A stretch of DNA of 64,000 nt, taken from Cryptomeria japonica. Taxonomy: Eukaryota > Streptophyta > Pinopsida > Cupressales > Cupressaceae. Position 1 is the first letter of the stretch. Each line of letters opens with the position of its first letter. The stretch lies in assembly GCF_030272615.1 (NCBI RefSeq), contig NC_081406.1, forward strand, positions 112,003,783-112,067,782, in the 5' to 3' direction. Both the position numbers and the translations under genes were made by a program. This document shows, piece by piece, positions 35,739 to 48,277 of this stretch. The notes beneath the pieces are model-generated. The model worked only from the letters and a program-made list of their open reading frames with translations. It was not told the origin of the DNA and did not search any database.

Positions 35739-36960
35739 TTATTTTGGTAAAGGTGCTACCGGTTCAGATATAATCATTTCCACTACCGGTTCCTTCTCAT
35801 AAACTGTGATTTCACTTATGTTTAGCTCATTTACTTTGACATTAGAACTCTCCACAATTATCTGCAATATCTTGTTATAACATCCATATGATTTGGTTTC
35901 ATTAGAATAACCAAGAAATATGCCTTCATCACATCTAGGATCAAATTTCCCAATAGTATCATCTCTCCTGATATAACATTTACTACCAAAAATTCTGAAA
36001 TAATTAATTGTAGATGTATTGCCAAACCATAATTCATAAGGTGTCTTACTAGTTTCTCCTTTGATATGCACTCTGTTGAATGTATAAACCATTATACTCA
36101 CTGCTTCTCTCTAGTAGATATGAGGTAGACTTGCTTCCATCATCATTATTCTAGAAGCATCCAAGATAGTTCTATTTTTCCTTTTCACAACTCCATTCTG
36201 CTGAGGTGTCTAGGGAGCAGAAAATTGTCTTCTTATACCATGATTGTCACAAAAGTTATTAAACTCACCGAATGTGAATTCTCCACCATGATCTGATCTC
36301 AAACATTTAATCTTCAATCCTGTCTTAGTTTCCACTTTAGCCTTAAAGATTTTAAACTTTTCAAATGCTTCAGATTTTTCTCTAAAAAAAGTAACCCACA
36401 TCATTCTAGAATAATCATTAATGATTAGCATGAAATATCTATCACCATGAAAACTTTTAACTCTAGTAGGGCCACACAAATCAGTATGAATAATATCAAG
36501 AACATCATTTGATTTATCTTGTATAGTCCTAAAAGAGGTTCTAACCTATTTACCCATTTGATATTCCTTACATACCAGATTATAGGGCTTCATAATCTTA
36601 GGTATATACTGATCTTCACAGTGCAATCAAAATTCACATGACACAACTTTTTATGCCATAACCAAGTCTTATCAATCTATGTAATCAAACATGTCTTCTC
36701 ACCAAAGTTCAAATGAAATATATTACCTTTAGTCTGTGTATCGGTTGCAATGTCCAAGCCAGATCTGTTAATGATTTTGCATTTTCCATCTTTGAACTAT
36801 AATTGAAATCCCTTATCTACCAATTGTCCTACACTCAAAAGATTACGCTTCAAACCTTCAATGTAATAAATATTGTTAGTATTGTTCCTACCATCCAATG
36901 ATATAGTTCCTTTTCCTTTGATCATACATGCCTTGTCATCTCCAAATCTAACTAGTCCAC
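35739..36960 (-). pseudogene. Copia element D: integrase (decayed)
   Basis: Minus strand: WLWHKKLCHVNF (zinc module remains, about 36650), LCGPTRVKSFHGDRYFMLII and NDYSRMMWVTFF, then CLRSDHGGEFTFGEF (second Asp kept). In NGVVKRKNRTILD the catalytic Glu is replaced by Lys. TPYELWFGNTSTINYFRIFG and KCYIRRDDTIGKFDPRCDEG, then IFLGYSNETKSYGCYN follow. There are several stops (for example near 36212, 36115, and 36540-36620). Confidence 0.87.
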
Positions 36961-37468
36961 CATCAAATTCTTACAAAGACATAAACTTTCCTTTATCTCC
37001 AGTCATATGATGTGAACAACTATTGTCAATTACCCATTCATCCTTGTCCTTAATTTTAGCAGCAAGTTCCTTATCCTTAGGTACATTCTCTTCCAGTGGT
37101 GGATCATCTTCCTTTATATCTAGGAACACCCACTCCTTCCCATTTCTAGATCCACTAGCAGAGTCTTCCGCCAGTTCATCATTTGAATCAGTAATGCCTT
37201 CCTCATCCACTATGTAGCATGATTTGTCTCTGTTTTTCTTGTACTTATACTTGTTCTGATATCTTGGGTTAGGCTTAAATGATCTTTTAACTCTTTTTTC
37301 AAATCTTGAATTCCTTTCAGGACATTTAGATGCAAAATGACCAATCTTATTACATGCAAAACATTTAAAAGGTGCTTTTCCTTCATACTTACTTCCTACC
37401 GGTCCTTTCGGTACTCTTCTAGAAAATAGTGCTTCAAGTTGCTCAAACTCATCATCTTCTCTCTTCAT
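36961..37468 (-). pseudogene. Copia element D: zinc knuckle and protease
   Basis: CFACNKIGHFASKC is a complete C-x2-C-x4-H-x4-C knuckle. After a basic and then an acidic linker comes WVIDNSCSHHMTGDKGKF, the copia protease site, with D-[ST]-G changed to D-N-S. A TAA follows at about 36971. Confidence 0.85.
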
Positions 37469-38254
37469 ATCTTCTAACTCCTTTGCATATAAAGCTTTCC
37501 AGTCTTTCTTACCAGTTGTAGATGTAGATGCATGAAATGCAAGTTCAGTTTTACAGCTCCAGAAGGTCCAAATTCTTCAAGCTCAAAAGTAGATAATTTA
37601 CCAACCAAGGTATCAGTATTGATAGATGTATTAGCCAATGTTCTCAACTCATTAATAATAGTAGCCTTCATTTTGTAAGCTGGTGGTAGGGCTCTCAGGA
37701 CTTTAGAAACAACTTCATCTTCACTTAGAGTTCCACCACAACATTGAATTCTCATAACAATCTCATTTATCCTTTCCATGAATGTAGTAATCCTTTCATC
37801 TTCTTTGATCTTCAGTTTTTCATATCTCACCCAGTAACCATCAAGTTTGGCAATTTTTACCATAGGGTCACCTTCATTAAGAGTCTCCAACTTATCCCAT
37901 ATAGCCTTTCTAGATGATTTGTCAGATAATCCCATAAATTGTTGATCAGAAAGTGCACACAAGAGGGCTTCTCTTGCTCTACAATCATTCTCAAGCTCCT
38001 TATCTAGGTTTGCCGAAGGATGATTTCCAGATGCCAGATTAGAAGGTGTAAAACCAGCCTTTGTGATCTCCCAAATCTTTGTGCCAAGACATCTCAGATG
38101 AGTCTCCATTGAAATCTTCTATACTGTGTAATTTTTTCCATCAATCCTAGGAATATCTATCCAAAAGATAGCTCAAGATGAACTATTAGTTGCTATAGGA
38201 TCTTCCTTAAGCGGTTAAGCTTTCTACAGAGAGGACCAAAGCTTTGATACCAAT
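37469..38254 (-). pseudogene. Copia element D: gag (UBN2-like) and leader
   Basis: From the primer site on the minus strand a decayed start leads to METHLRCLGTKIWEI. The helical UBN2-like gag follows, with AIWDKLETLNEGD, YWVRYEKLKIKEDERITTFM, LSEDEVVSKVLRALPPAYKM and LVGKLSTFELEEFG. It is frame-shifted just before the zinc-knuckle part. Primer site TGGTATCAAAGC lies at 38241-38252. Confidence 0.83.
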
Positions 38255-39474
38255 TGTTAGATAGTTCAATTAACCGGAAGACAACTGGGGGGGGGGGTGA
38301 ATCAGTTGTCTCAGATTACCAGAACATTTAGCAATTAAATCTTTTATATCAGAACCCAAAACATTAATACTAGAATGCTTAAACCAAATACCATAATAGT
38401 AGTTAAACCAATTAAGCCATCCACACAACACCAATATTTGTAGGTGGAAAATATGATAAAGGGAAAAAATACGATGGGAAGCCTACCCACAGTCAGATGA
38501 TACTTCTGCAGTAAGTATGTGAATTACAATTAAGGGTCCTGCACTTGTAGGAAGGCCAACAACCTAGAGCACACTGCTCATCACAAAAGGAGTCTCACTG
38601 ACTACATAGAAATCTAGACTACAATCTGGAGAAGTGATTGAACTACAAAGATAACATCTCCTATGCTTGAATACAGTTCTGATTAAGCTCAATACTAGAG
38701 GACTAAATCCTCTTACATAAACCCATCTCGATCTCCAATAATCGACCAAATCCTCTACCTGAATGATATTACATTATTCACACATTACATATCCATATCC
38801 CATATACCATAATCCTATCCCATGATGATCTACAATGAGATCTTACATCATATATATATATACAAACCCTCGACCATAAACAATCAGGTCGGCCACCAGA
38901 CAATAAATCAATTACATAATTACAAAACATGTTGGCCTTAGATGAAATAAATAATATCCAACACATAAGACATCTTAGAAACACATCGAGAGGTCCAATC
39001 CACATGTTACATTAAGCCGGTCCATAACCTAGATCAACCGAGACCCAATATAGGTCCACACGCTAAAGCAATGCTCTCCATCCACCAAGTCTCAAACATG
39101 ATCACCATCAGCATTGTGAAACCATACCGAAAGCTACACCGATGACACTTATGCATATCATGAAAGATCTGCATCAAAGCTTTGCTGGTGAAACCCTTGC
39201 CAAAATCGCAAGCCAAGCTTCCAAGTAAATAGGATAGCATCCGATCACCAGACCAAAACCAACTGACTGAATATTAACATGAGTATCATGAATAAGACAA
39301 TTACATAACCAAACCATACCGGAGCCTACTGAATCATGCTGGATCCAAACCAACCAGAAACCACTCATCCTACCATGACCAGAAGGGTGCCAGTAAAGTA
39401 TCCAAATAGATAGTGTTTACATCAATGACAAAACATCAATGCAACACATAATCAATTCCACCAAATGACCAACA
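38255..39474 (-). mobile_element. Copia element D 5' LTR
   Basis: This 1,220-bp LTR reads TGTTAGATAG...GACCAACA on the plus strand (minus: TGTTGGTC...TCTAACA). It abuts a Met-tRNA primer site. A G11 run plus TGAATCAG occurs at 38288-38306. It carries the shared 'gggaaaaaatacg' and CCACACAACACC phrases of such LTRs. The 3' partner is absent. Confidence 0.82.
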
Positions 39475-39654
39475 ATTTCATGAGAATGTTGGTGGTTCCT
39501 ATAATCCTACAAATGATATCATTATCCCCATTCTTTTCATAATTCTCATGATGTGGATGAATGATTAACTAGGGTTTTCATTGATCAATTGGAGAAGAGG
39601 GTAAGTGCACCAAGATGATGAACATAAAAGTGGCCTCATGCCAAAAAAAATAAA
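39475..39654. other. No gene recognised between element D and transposon F
   Basis: AT-rich sequence with no coding frame, repeat or border that I can assign. Confidence 0.5.
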
Positions 39655-39930
39655 ATTTCATAACCCGTGCGGGTTCTAAAATTTTAAAAACATGCTAGGC
39701 TTGGTAACACCAAGCCTAGAGAAAAAACAATAAAAAAAACCAAAAGTTCCTCAAAACCTGTACGGGTTTTGAGGAACTTTTTTTTTATATAGAAAAATTT
39801 AAAGATTCTCAAAACACGTACGGGTTTTGAGAAACATATTTCTTTTGTGTAGGCCATGGGTTTTGGCCATTTTCAATGCCAAAACCCGTGGAACAATAGC
39901 AAGGAGAAGCCAAAAAAGCATCGAACCCAC
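39655..39930. repeat. Left hairpin cluster of F
   Basis: Inverted repeats in a row: CTAGGCTTGG/CCAAGCCTAG (39695-39704/39710-39719), AAAGTTCCTCAAAACC/GGTTTTGAGGAACTTT (39743-39758/39765-39780), TTCTCAAAAC/GTTTTGAGAA (39806-39815/39824-39833) and about GGGTTTTGGC/GCCAAAACCC (39855-39890). Single AACCC-n-GGGTT cores lie at 39661 and about 39926. Most are centred on a CCCGTACGGG-like core. Confidence 0.85.
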
Positions 39931-39979
39931 ACGGGTTTGCATTATTTTTTATTTTCCCATCATCGAAAGCAATTTTCAA

Positions 39980-42843
39980 CAATGGCACCCCATCGAACAG
40001 GTAAGATTTGATTTGTTTGATTATTTTTCATTGCATTTTAATTAAATTAGGGTTTTTTAATTGATTTAAGTTTTGTTTTTATTAATTTAATGTCAGATTG
40101 TTCAAGCAATCCCTAAAAGAAATAGACAACAAAGACCTCCTCCTGCACAAGCAACACAAGAAAACCTTGTTAACATTGCAGAAGAGCAACAAGAAAACCC
40201 TCAAAATCTTGAAAAATGTTGCTCCTCAACAACCACCACCACCCCAAAACCCTCCATGTCCTCCATTAGATCATGTAGATGCCACACAAGAGGATCTCAT
40301 CAATCACCTTACACAAAATAGTGCCCAAATTTCTATATTGGTGAATAGGTTGAGGACATCTAGGCTTGAGCACCACTCAACCCTTGCCAGAACACTAGAT
40401 ACAATGGCTAATAGTGCAAATGAGGTATCTAGGGAGGTTATAAAATGGGGTTCATGGAGGGATAGATGCCAAACATTTTATGCGGATGGGTTGTCATATG
40501 ATCAAGTGAAGAAAAAGGGCATAGTTAAAGCTGACATATGTGCTCTTTTCACCGATCCTATTACCAGTAACAACCTAGAACTAAATACAACTCATTTCTT
40601 ATACATTGGTGTGTTCATGCTATGTTGAAAGATGCTTTTTGGGATAGGTGGTATATGGTCTTTGACCAACCACCTTGTAATAATTGGGAGGTGCCTCTAT
40701 ATTTTTTGAGAAAGTTGTATTGTGAGTTTATCTTCGGCGAGAAGCCGAATTACTTTGACATCCAACAATTTCAAGGTAGAGGGAGAAGCTTTGCACAGGA
40801 TAGACCTGGGGTCCATTGGGTGGTAGATCCATAACATAGGAGGTGTACAACTCCTAAACCCATGGTTCATGTCAATGTCCCTATATCCTTGTAGGAGTCT
40901 ATGTAATTACAGACTCTTTAGGAAGCTACATCATTGACTGATGTCATTGTTCAACATGGCACACAACTAGTCAGAGTAGAGGATGTAATAGCACCTGCAA
41001 CACCTCCTTCATCAGTGACACCTCCTTCATCAGCATCACCTCCTTCCTTAGTGACACCTCCTTCATCAGCAACACCTAATGCATCATTTGGCACGAGCCA
41101 ACCCATTCAGCATATGTGCCCCACCTGCCAGGGTGTATGTTCTGGTGTAGACACTGATGTAGACAAGGATGGTGGGACATCTCATTCGTGTACATGTTGT
41201 GGGAGTAGATTCCTTTCTTCCACTGTAGAGGATGTGGCCCTCACTAACGAACTGCTCAATATGTTGTACCCTCTCTATCAGACATAGGTGCGTTTAATTC
41301 TGTTTATGACATGTTATCAATTAAGTGACTAAATCTTATAAAAAGAAATGAATTTTTATTTTTAGAACAATTTAAAGTGACATATAAATAAAATACATTG
41401 CAGTGTGCAACAGGTGGTGGGAGTACACCATATACTGTTCAGTCGACTCCACGCACAAGTAGTTTCGCCACCAGTGGTAAATATTTATAAATTTGTTAAA
41501 AATATAATAATGCATTGTATTCAAAATATATATTTTTAATTATATGTATCATTACTTGATATTTTGTAGGGCTTATCAGTGGTTGAGATGTCCCAACTTG
41601 ATGATATCATGCTTTCAGCCATTGACTTTAGCCAAGATAGCTATTTGGTACCATTTAGATTTATATATTTTTGACTTAAGTGATATATTAAACACATGCT
41701 CTTTTCCCTTATGTTATTTTTTTTCTATTAGTTTACCCCACCTACCTTGAGGACATCTCGTATGAGAAATCCATCCTCTAGCACTCCGAGGTAGAAAAAG
41801 ATATCCTCTCAGACACCCAAACGACATAAGGTAATTCACTACAATTTAAATTCAATTGTTGAAATGTATGATGATTAAACATGTATATATAGATATTGAT
41901 AAATGCACTTAATTTATTTGTTCTATATATAGAAACATGTGGAGTTTATGGAATTAATGAATGCCCCTGATGTCGATGAGGTTCAACAGAGGGAAGAGGT
42001 GATATCTTCATATTCACTTTGGATTTCATTCTTGCTTGTTCAAAATAACTAAATCCTTTTATGTCTATATCATATGTTATCATTTTTCATACAGGAAATG
42101 GTAATAGTTGCAACAGATTCGACTAGGCCTCCTAAGGTTATAGGAGAACTATACGAGGCTTCAGTGTGCATTATTTCTACATATGTTAAAAATATTTATT
42201 TTATCTAGTTTGTCAACAACTTTGGGTTATTAACTTGTATGATTGTCTTTAAACTATTACAGGCCCCTTCCAAACTTCCTACTATTATTCTACCATTCCA
42301 TTTCAGTAGAAGTCCTACACGTATATCATGGGATCCAACATGACCAAGGCAAAAGGTATGTCTATCTTAGATCAACTCCTTTTCACTAAGTGCACAACAG
42401 AGTTGAAACCGTCTAGTTAACTCCTTTTGGATAACTTACCATAGAGATAGGAAATGGTCATAACTAATTCATCTATGACTTTGCCTCCTACGACCACACC
42501 ACATCCATCTGAGGCTTCGGTATGCTTTAGTTTTTAGTCTATTCATTTTTAGTTATTATGTGTTATTTGACATATATGTCATTAACATGAATTAATGTTA
42601 TTTTACTAGTTACAGCCTCCTGTAGGAAATCCCACAGATCCTCAGCCTCACCAAATTATAGAAGACAGAGATGAGGTAATCAACATTTCAACTTCAAACA
42701 ATTTAGAGTTCAGTATTTAGTTATTTCAATGTTATATTGAGAAAATATATCTAATTAGACATTTGAATTATGCTTGTGCAGCCACCTGCAAGCCACGTAC
42801 TGCTTCAAAGAGGCTTGATTTTGATGATCCGCCACAGTCATAG
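39980..42843 (+). pseudogene. F gene 1: multi-exon gene of unknown function
   Basis: The candidate first exon is around 39980-40000, before GTAAG at about 40001. The large exon 40097-41287 reads EDLINHLTQNSAQISILV, EVIKWGSWRDRCQTFYADGL and KADICALFTDPITSNNLEL. A frame break near 40610 gives HAMLKDAFWDRWYMVFDQPP and then PATPPSSV repeats. Putative small exons with AG/GT borders are 41404-41476, 41570-41647, 41732-41830, 41933-41998, 42095-42163, 42263-42355, 42451-42519, 42616-42675 and 42782-42843. Exons 42095-42163 and 42451-42519 resemble each other (EMVI...EAS). Stops near 40834 and 40860-40920 show decay. I do not recognise the protein; by position it could be an accessory transposition protein. 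Confidence 0.5.
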
Positions 42844-43435
42844 ATACCGATAGAGACATATAGTTATAGTTGTGGTCATTGAAGGAACAATTTTTTATAT
42901 ATTCAACATTTGTATATGTATATATCGACTTTGACAGACATGTCACATGCCACATTTTTGTAACTATTATTGATTTGGCATCTATGCCATTTTTTGATAT
43001 ATGTACACAATTATTGTTCATTTTGATATATATGAAACTTGATATTTGATCCAATTTGTTCATTGATATATATGAAACATGATATTCCTAAAACTTAGTT
43101 ATTTGCTATTGAAATGTGATCAAATTTGTGAGTTGTGTATATGTCTTGAAATGTGATCCAATTTGTTCATTACTTGTAACTCATATGGCATATACTTTTA
43201 AACTATCTATTTCTCATATTGTGTATACCCAAGTACTGATATCGGTAATGTTGATATTCTGTATTTTGATTGAGTGAATTTTCTTTGAGTCCTTTGTGCA
43301 TGAAGAGACTGGAGTGAAGTTATTATTTCATAAACTCATGCTTATGGTGTGAAGTTCATCATTTCAAGAACCAATTAAGACATTTCATGCTTATGGAGTG
43401 AAGTTCATCATTTCATCACCTATACAAGAAGAGTT
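42844..43435. other. No gene recognised (3' flank of F gene 1)
   Basis: AT-rich sequence with repeated 'gatatatatgaaac' phrases and no coding frame. Confidence 0.5.
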
Positions 43436-44575
43436 GAAGAACTTATGGACAATCTGTTTGAACCTATGGGGTCATGTTGTCACTGCCTAAAAAATCCTAT
43501 TTTATTTTCGGGCAACTCGATTCCATTTTCTTGTGGTTAGATTCTTTCTGTCGCATTAAAAACCGTCAAAAACTATTAGTGAGAGGTGGCAAAATAGTGC
43601 ATCTTTCATTGTTATTGTCATGGGAACAAACCATTAGCATGAGTGCATCTAGGTGGTCAGGTTTACGATAGGTGTGCCCTTGTCTTTCTCCCCAAGGCAT
43701 CCGCTCGTTACGAGCCACCTCGTAGCGACGTTTTCCCTTGAGCGCTCAAAGTGAAAAAATAGTCAAACTTTCACGTAGCATAACTCAGAGATCATGGCAC
43801 TTATGGATGATCCGTTTGAACCTATGGGGTCATGTTATCACTGCCTACAAAATCCTATCTCAGTTTTGGGCAACTCGATTCTATTTTCTTGTGGTGAGAT
43901 TTTTTCTGTCGCATCAAAAACTATCAAGAGAGGTGGCAAAATAGTGCATCTTTCATTTTGCTTGTCGTGGGAATGAACCATCAATGTGAGTGCATCCGGG
44001 TGGCCAGGTTTATGCTAGGTGTGCCCTTGTCTTGCTTTCCAAGGCATCTGATCATTATGAGCCACCTCATAGTGATGTTTTCCTTTGAGCGCTCAAAGTA
44101 GAAAAAAGGTCAAACTTTGACATAGCGTAACTTGGAGACCATGGAACTTATGGAAGATTTGTTTGAACCTATGGGGTCATGTTCTTGCTGCCTACAAAAT
44201 CCTATCTCGGTTTCAAGCAACTCGATTCCATTTTCTTGTGGTGAGATTTTTTCTATTGCATCAAAACTGTCAGTGAGAGGTGGTAAAATAGTGCATCTTT
44301 CGTTCTGCTTGTCGTGGGAATGAATTGTCAGCGCGAGCACATCTGGGTGGCTGAGTTTATGCTAGGTGTTCCCTTGTCTCACTCCCCAAGGCATCCGATC
44401 ATTATGAGCCACCTCGTAGTGATCTTTTCCCTTCGGCACTCAAAGCGAAAAAAATGGTCAAACTTTGACGTAGCGTAACTCGAAGACCGTGGCACTTATG
44501 GATGATCCATTTGAACCTATGGGGTCATGTTGTTGCTTCCTACCAAAATCCTATCTCAGTTTCAGACTATTCCTA
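43436..44575 (+). repeat. About 350-bp tandem repeat, 3.2 copies
   Basis: The phrase AACCTATGGGGTCATGTT begins at 43461, 43819, 44166 and 44514, so the period is 358, 347 and 348 bp. Each unit also carries CAACTCGATTCCATTTTCTTGTGG-like text, GTGCATCTTTC, AAGGCATC..GAGCCACCTC and a closing 'ggtcaaactttgacgtagcgtaac'. The short open frames in it are by-products. Confidence 0.92.
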
Positions 44576-44849
44576 CTAGCTCTTCAAATCAGGTAATTCA
44601 ATAATAACTCAAAACTTTCCCAGAACACTTGGAAAAAAAATTGCATATTCAGATACCCATTTGCAAGTTATTTAACATATGTCAGAATCAAACTCATTTA
44701 TTTATAATCAAATGGTACAAGTTTATTACAAATGTATTTATAATCAAATGGTACAAATTTGAGCTCTCAAAATTTGCAAATCAGCCCCATGGACACTTTC
44801 ATATATAAAATTTGGCATTTAATATAAACGATCAAGCACATTACTATTT

Positions 44850-45060
44850 ATATTTACAAAATTTTGCATCTAAATATGCAAATTACAACTCGTTGTTTTT
44901 TAATACAAAACTTAGCATCTAGATATGCACATTGCAACTCATTGTTGTTTTTTTATACAAAATTTAGCATCTAGATATGCACATTACAACTCATTGATGT
45001 TTTTATATATAAAATTTGGCCTCTACATATGCACATTATAGCTCATATGAATGTAGGGCA
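44850..45060 (+). repeat. About 50-bp degenerate tandem repeat, 4 copies
   Basis: GCATCTAGATATGCACATT-like units start at about 44866, 44915, 44967 and 45018 (spacing 49, 52, 52). Confidence 0.8.
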
Positions 45061-45159
45061 CATCCAAAAAAGAGAAGTTACAATGTTTCGCAAAAGATAT
45101 ATACAAAATTGTCAAAATTATTCTACCATATTGTAGAATTATTCTTCTAGATGGCCCAA

Positions 45160-47025
45160 AATCAATCAAGTGAACCTTGTGGATCAGCTCTAACCCTTAG
45201 TGTCTCAAGTATTGCCTCGTGGTCTGATTCATGAACTTTCCACAAATCCTTATTAAGAGGTCTACCATGATATTTAATCAAATGAATATTTGTTGCAACA
45301 AGAAGGTTTGAGTAATGAAGAATATGTCTATGTGTCTCAAAGTCCTCAAACAACCAAGCATTAGAATTTTTGATAGGGTACCTGCATTTTATAGAAGGAT
45401 AATGCCAAAATCAATACAACGACTGCTTTTTACATGAGTTTAAGAGGTCTCAATACAACTCGACACAACAACGGTACCTTCTAAGCCATTTCCTTGTCAC
45501 AACAATGGATCCTATTGGGTACTCAATACCCTCTCCATCAACCATTGTAGAAGTCAATTTCTTTTTGGCCTAAATACAACGACACAAAAAGTAATATGTT
45601 CCTTCTTTGTTGTTCTCATCCGCAATAATTGCATATACATGACTTGCATTTAATAGAAGGATATAAGTTAATACCAAAATCAACATAAGTTAATACTAAT
45701 AAATTAAGCTTAAAATTGTAGCAAATTGCAACCCTTTACCCGGTTCAACTATGTCTGATACATGGTCAAAATGCACTGATGCTTCAATCCGGTTTATTTG
45801 TAGTGCTCTAGGAAGTTGATATGTATCTAGGGTTTGCGAAGGTCTATAAGACCATTGGTCAACCCACTCTTTTGATTCACATTCATCCCACAAAAAATGC
45901 ATACACGAAGAGAAAAAGCATGCAATATGTCTAGTATAAATAACTAGTGATGTTGCATTTGAATTTCTAAATGAATGCATGCCACTTGATCCAGTAAGTG
46001 TACAACAATCTAGATAGTTTTCAATGTTAGATTCAATTATTAACCAAAACTATCTAGAAACCATAGACTTATCTGTATTACCTGGTCCCATCGTAGAGCT
46101 ACACCATTGCATAATTATTTTTGCATCTATTAACATTGCACCACCTTAGTACTTCAATTCCTCTTTGGTAAGAGCTCTTTTCACACATGCTCCCACACCA
46201 TCATGCTCTCCCTTTCCATGCCCCACCTCAATGAAATTCTAAAAATGTTGCACACCACTTGTCACATGCATCCTAGTCAACTAGTAGAACATCCTTGCCT
46301 TCTTGAATTGTGCGGTGCAATTGTCTGACCATATTAAGTGTTGGTTGTATCTTATATCTCTTTCCCTTAAACTATCATAGAAGACTGTAAAGCATCCTTG
46401 CACAAACTATGAGGAATGAGTATGATCATCACTGATATAGAAGTGATATTCTCTTATAACCTTTCTGTCCTCCTCGGTGCTATCATGTGCATGCATGAAT
46501 GCTATGTGTATAAAAATTGTAACTTGTGTAGAGTAGTAATACATAGATTGTACTTCATTTTGTGGCTTTAGTGTATAATTCACAGCAAAATCAATGACAT
46601 AGACAATAGTGTCGAGGGGGAAAGTGTCCTTACACAACTTGAATTTCTCATCTAACCATCTAGCTCTATGTGTGTGACCTATGTACTCATATACTAGTTT
46701 CTCTTGTAACATCTTCATAAAATCAGCTACGCATATATCCCTTTTCACTAACTCACACCGCTTTAATTCTTTTCCATCTTTAACACCATATGTTACTGAC
46801 TTATATTTTCCAATAGAAACTAGTTCCTTACCAATTTCATGTGTGCTATCCAGATGTAGGCATCTATGCAACTGTTGCAAACCACCACATGTAGGACAAA
46901 AACCTCTCAAACACATTGTCTTATAATAAATGCACTCGTCATCTTGTCTACATAGTACACTTGAAATAAATTCTTTCGGTGACTTAGGAGGTGCTTGTAG
47001 ACCACATTCTTGCAAAACATCATTA
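45160..47025 (-). pseudogene. F gene 2, 3' part: transposase-like core
   Basis: It continues the frame from the far side of element E: QECGLQAPPKSPKEF, then a Cys/His cluster C-x4-C-x2-C-x6-H-x-C-x-H (about 46920-46855), SIGKYKSVTYG and VYVIDFAVNYTLKPQNEVQS (first Asp). Then follow STQVTIFIHIAFMHAHDS, a stop, IWSDNCTAQFKKARMFY (second Asp) and EVGHGKGEHDGVGACVKRAL (third acidic site). After stops and a probable intron comes SNAWLFEDFETHRHILHYSN, ending GSLD at about 45162. The D...D...D pattern with GHGKGxxDGxG resembles a DDE transposase family I have seen in plants and animals without being able to name it. Confidence 0.6.
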
Positions 47026-48215
47026 TGTTACTACTTATCAGATTGCCATTAGTTTTATGTCAAAGTTATTCTATATACTCTAGTTGGTTATCTCTACCGA
47101 AATATTCAGTCGGTATGAACAGTCTAGTCGGTTACAGAAGAAAGTAGTCTCAAAACGTAGTATACACCGAGCTGTCTACCGAGTATCATTTCCTGTCTAC
47201 TGAGTAGCATAGATGACACATCGAGTTAATATACACCGAGTGAAACATGTTACCAGATTCATTGAACCTGGATATGCATATGAAAACGTGTTACAAGATC
47301 GAGGCACATCTAACTGTTATCACATTAGAAATTGCACTTAAAGATTGTGTATGATTTTGAGGTCATCTAACCAATGAAATAATTTGCATGGTTATTCATT
47401 CAATAAATCGTATTTGTAAGATCAAAGAAATGAATTAGACCACCATCATAAGAGATCTATTTATACAACATGAATTGAGATCAGATATACAAGTAGCATG
47501 ATAGAAAGGATGATACAGAGATATATGAAGCAAGACAGGTGTATGCATTAGTGTAAGAAGACTGTTACAGAGACACAGAGGTCACCAAGAAGGTTTTTAG
47601 AGAATAGTCGAAGAACAAAGTAAAAAGAAGGGTTTACCGAGTTACTATATAGGTTATCAAGGTATGTTACAAGCAAGGTAATCTTATTCTAGGCACATAG
47701 AATCTTCTATAACATTCCAGATGTAAAGTTGCAGATATTTGTAATGATTTTATTGTAATATTTTGAAGTTGTAAGAGAAACCTTTAACAGGGTAAAAGAC
47801 TCTAATCAAGTCTATAAATTGTAAAGCCTCTAACCAAGTGCAACATTTAGATGAAGTGTTGTAAAATCCTTTAGCAAGGTAGATCTAACAGATCTTGTTA
47901 CTCCTAACAGGGTAAGCTATCAAAAATAGCTAAACATGTAGCTCTAATCGAGCACTCTTTATTATTGCAGTAGTGAAGTTGTGGGTGCCATCCCCACTGC
48001 AGTTTTTCTCTCTAACCAAGAGTTTTTGCGTAACCAAAATATATGTGTTATGGAGTGAATCATGTATGATTGTTATCTATTTGTTTTAGCTTTATATTAT
48101 GTTACTGCACTATTTGGTTTATGCATAATAGTAAAGTTATTGTTAAAGAAAAGTTTTGGAGTACTGATTCACCCTTCCCCTCTTAGTACATTAGCTTTCC
48201 ATATTGGGCCTAACA
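47026..48215 (+). repeat. Element E 5' LTR
   Basis: 1,190 bp, partner of 53923-55112. The U5 end carries TGATTCACCCTTCCCCTC and then TATTGGGCCTAACA. Differences from the partner are mainly C/T and G/A changes, by eye around 5 percent in the parts compared. Confidence 0.92.
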
Positions 48216-48217
48216 AT

Positions 48218-48229
48218 TGGTATTAGAGC
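48218..48229 (+). other. Element E primer binding site
   Basis: TGGTATTAGAGC lies two bases after the 5' LTR and is complementary to initiator methionine tRNA except for one C-to-T change. Confidence 0.85.
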
Positions 48230-48277
48230 TTGAATCTTGGAAAAGGGTTTAACTACCTAAAGAGAAAGACCTTATCA

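Noticed and set aside
48230-48277. Start of element E ORF1 at 48230
   Set aside because: The codon there is TTG at the edge of the primer binding site; ATG at 48278 is a better start.
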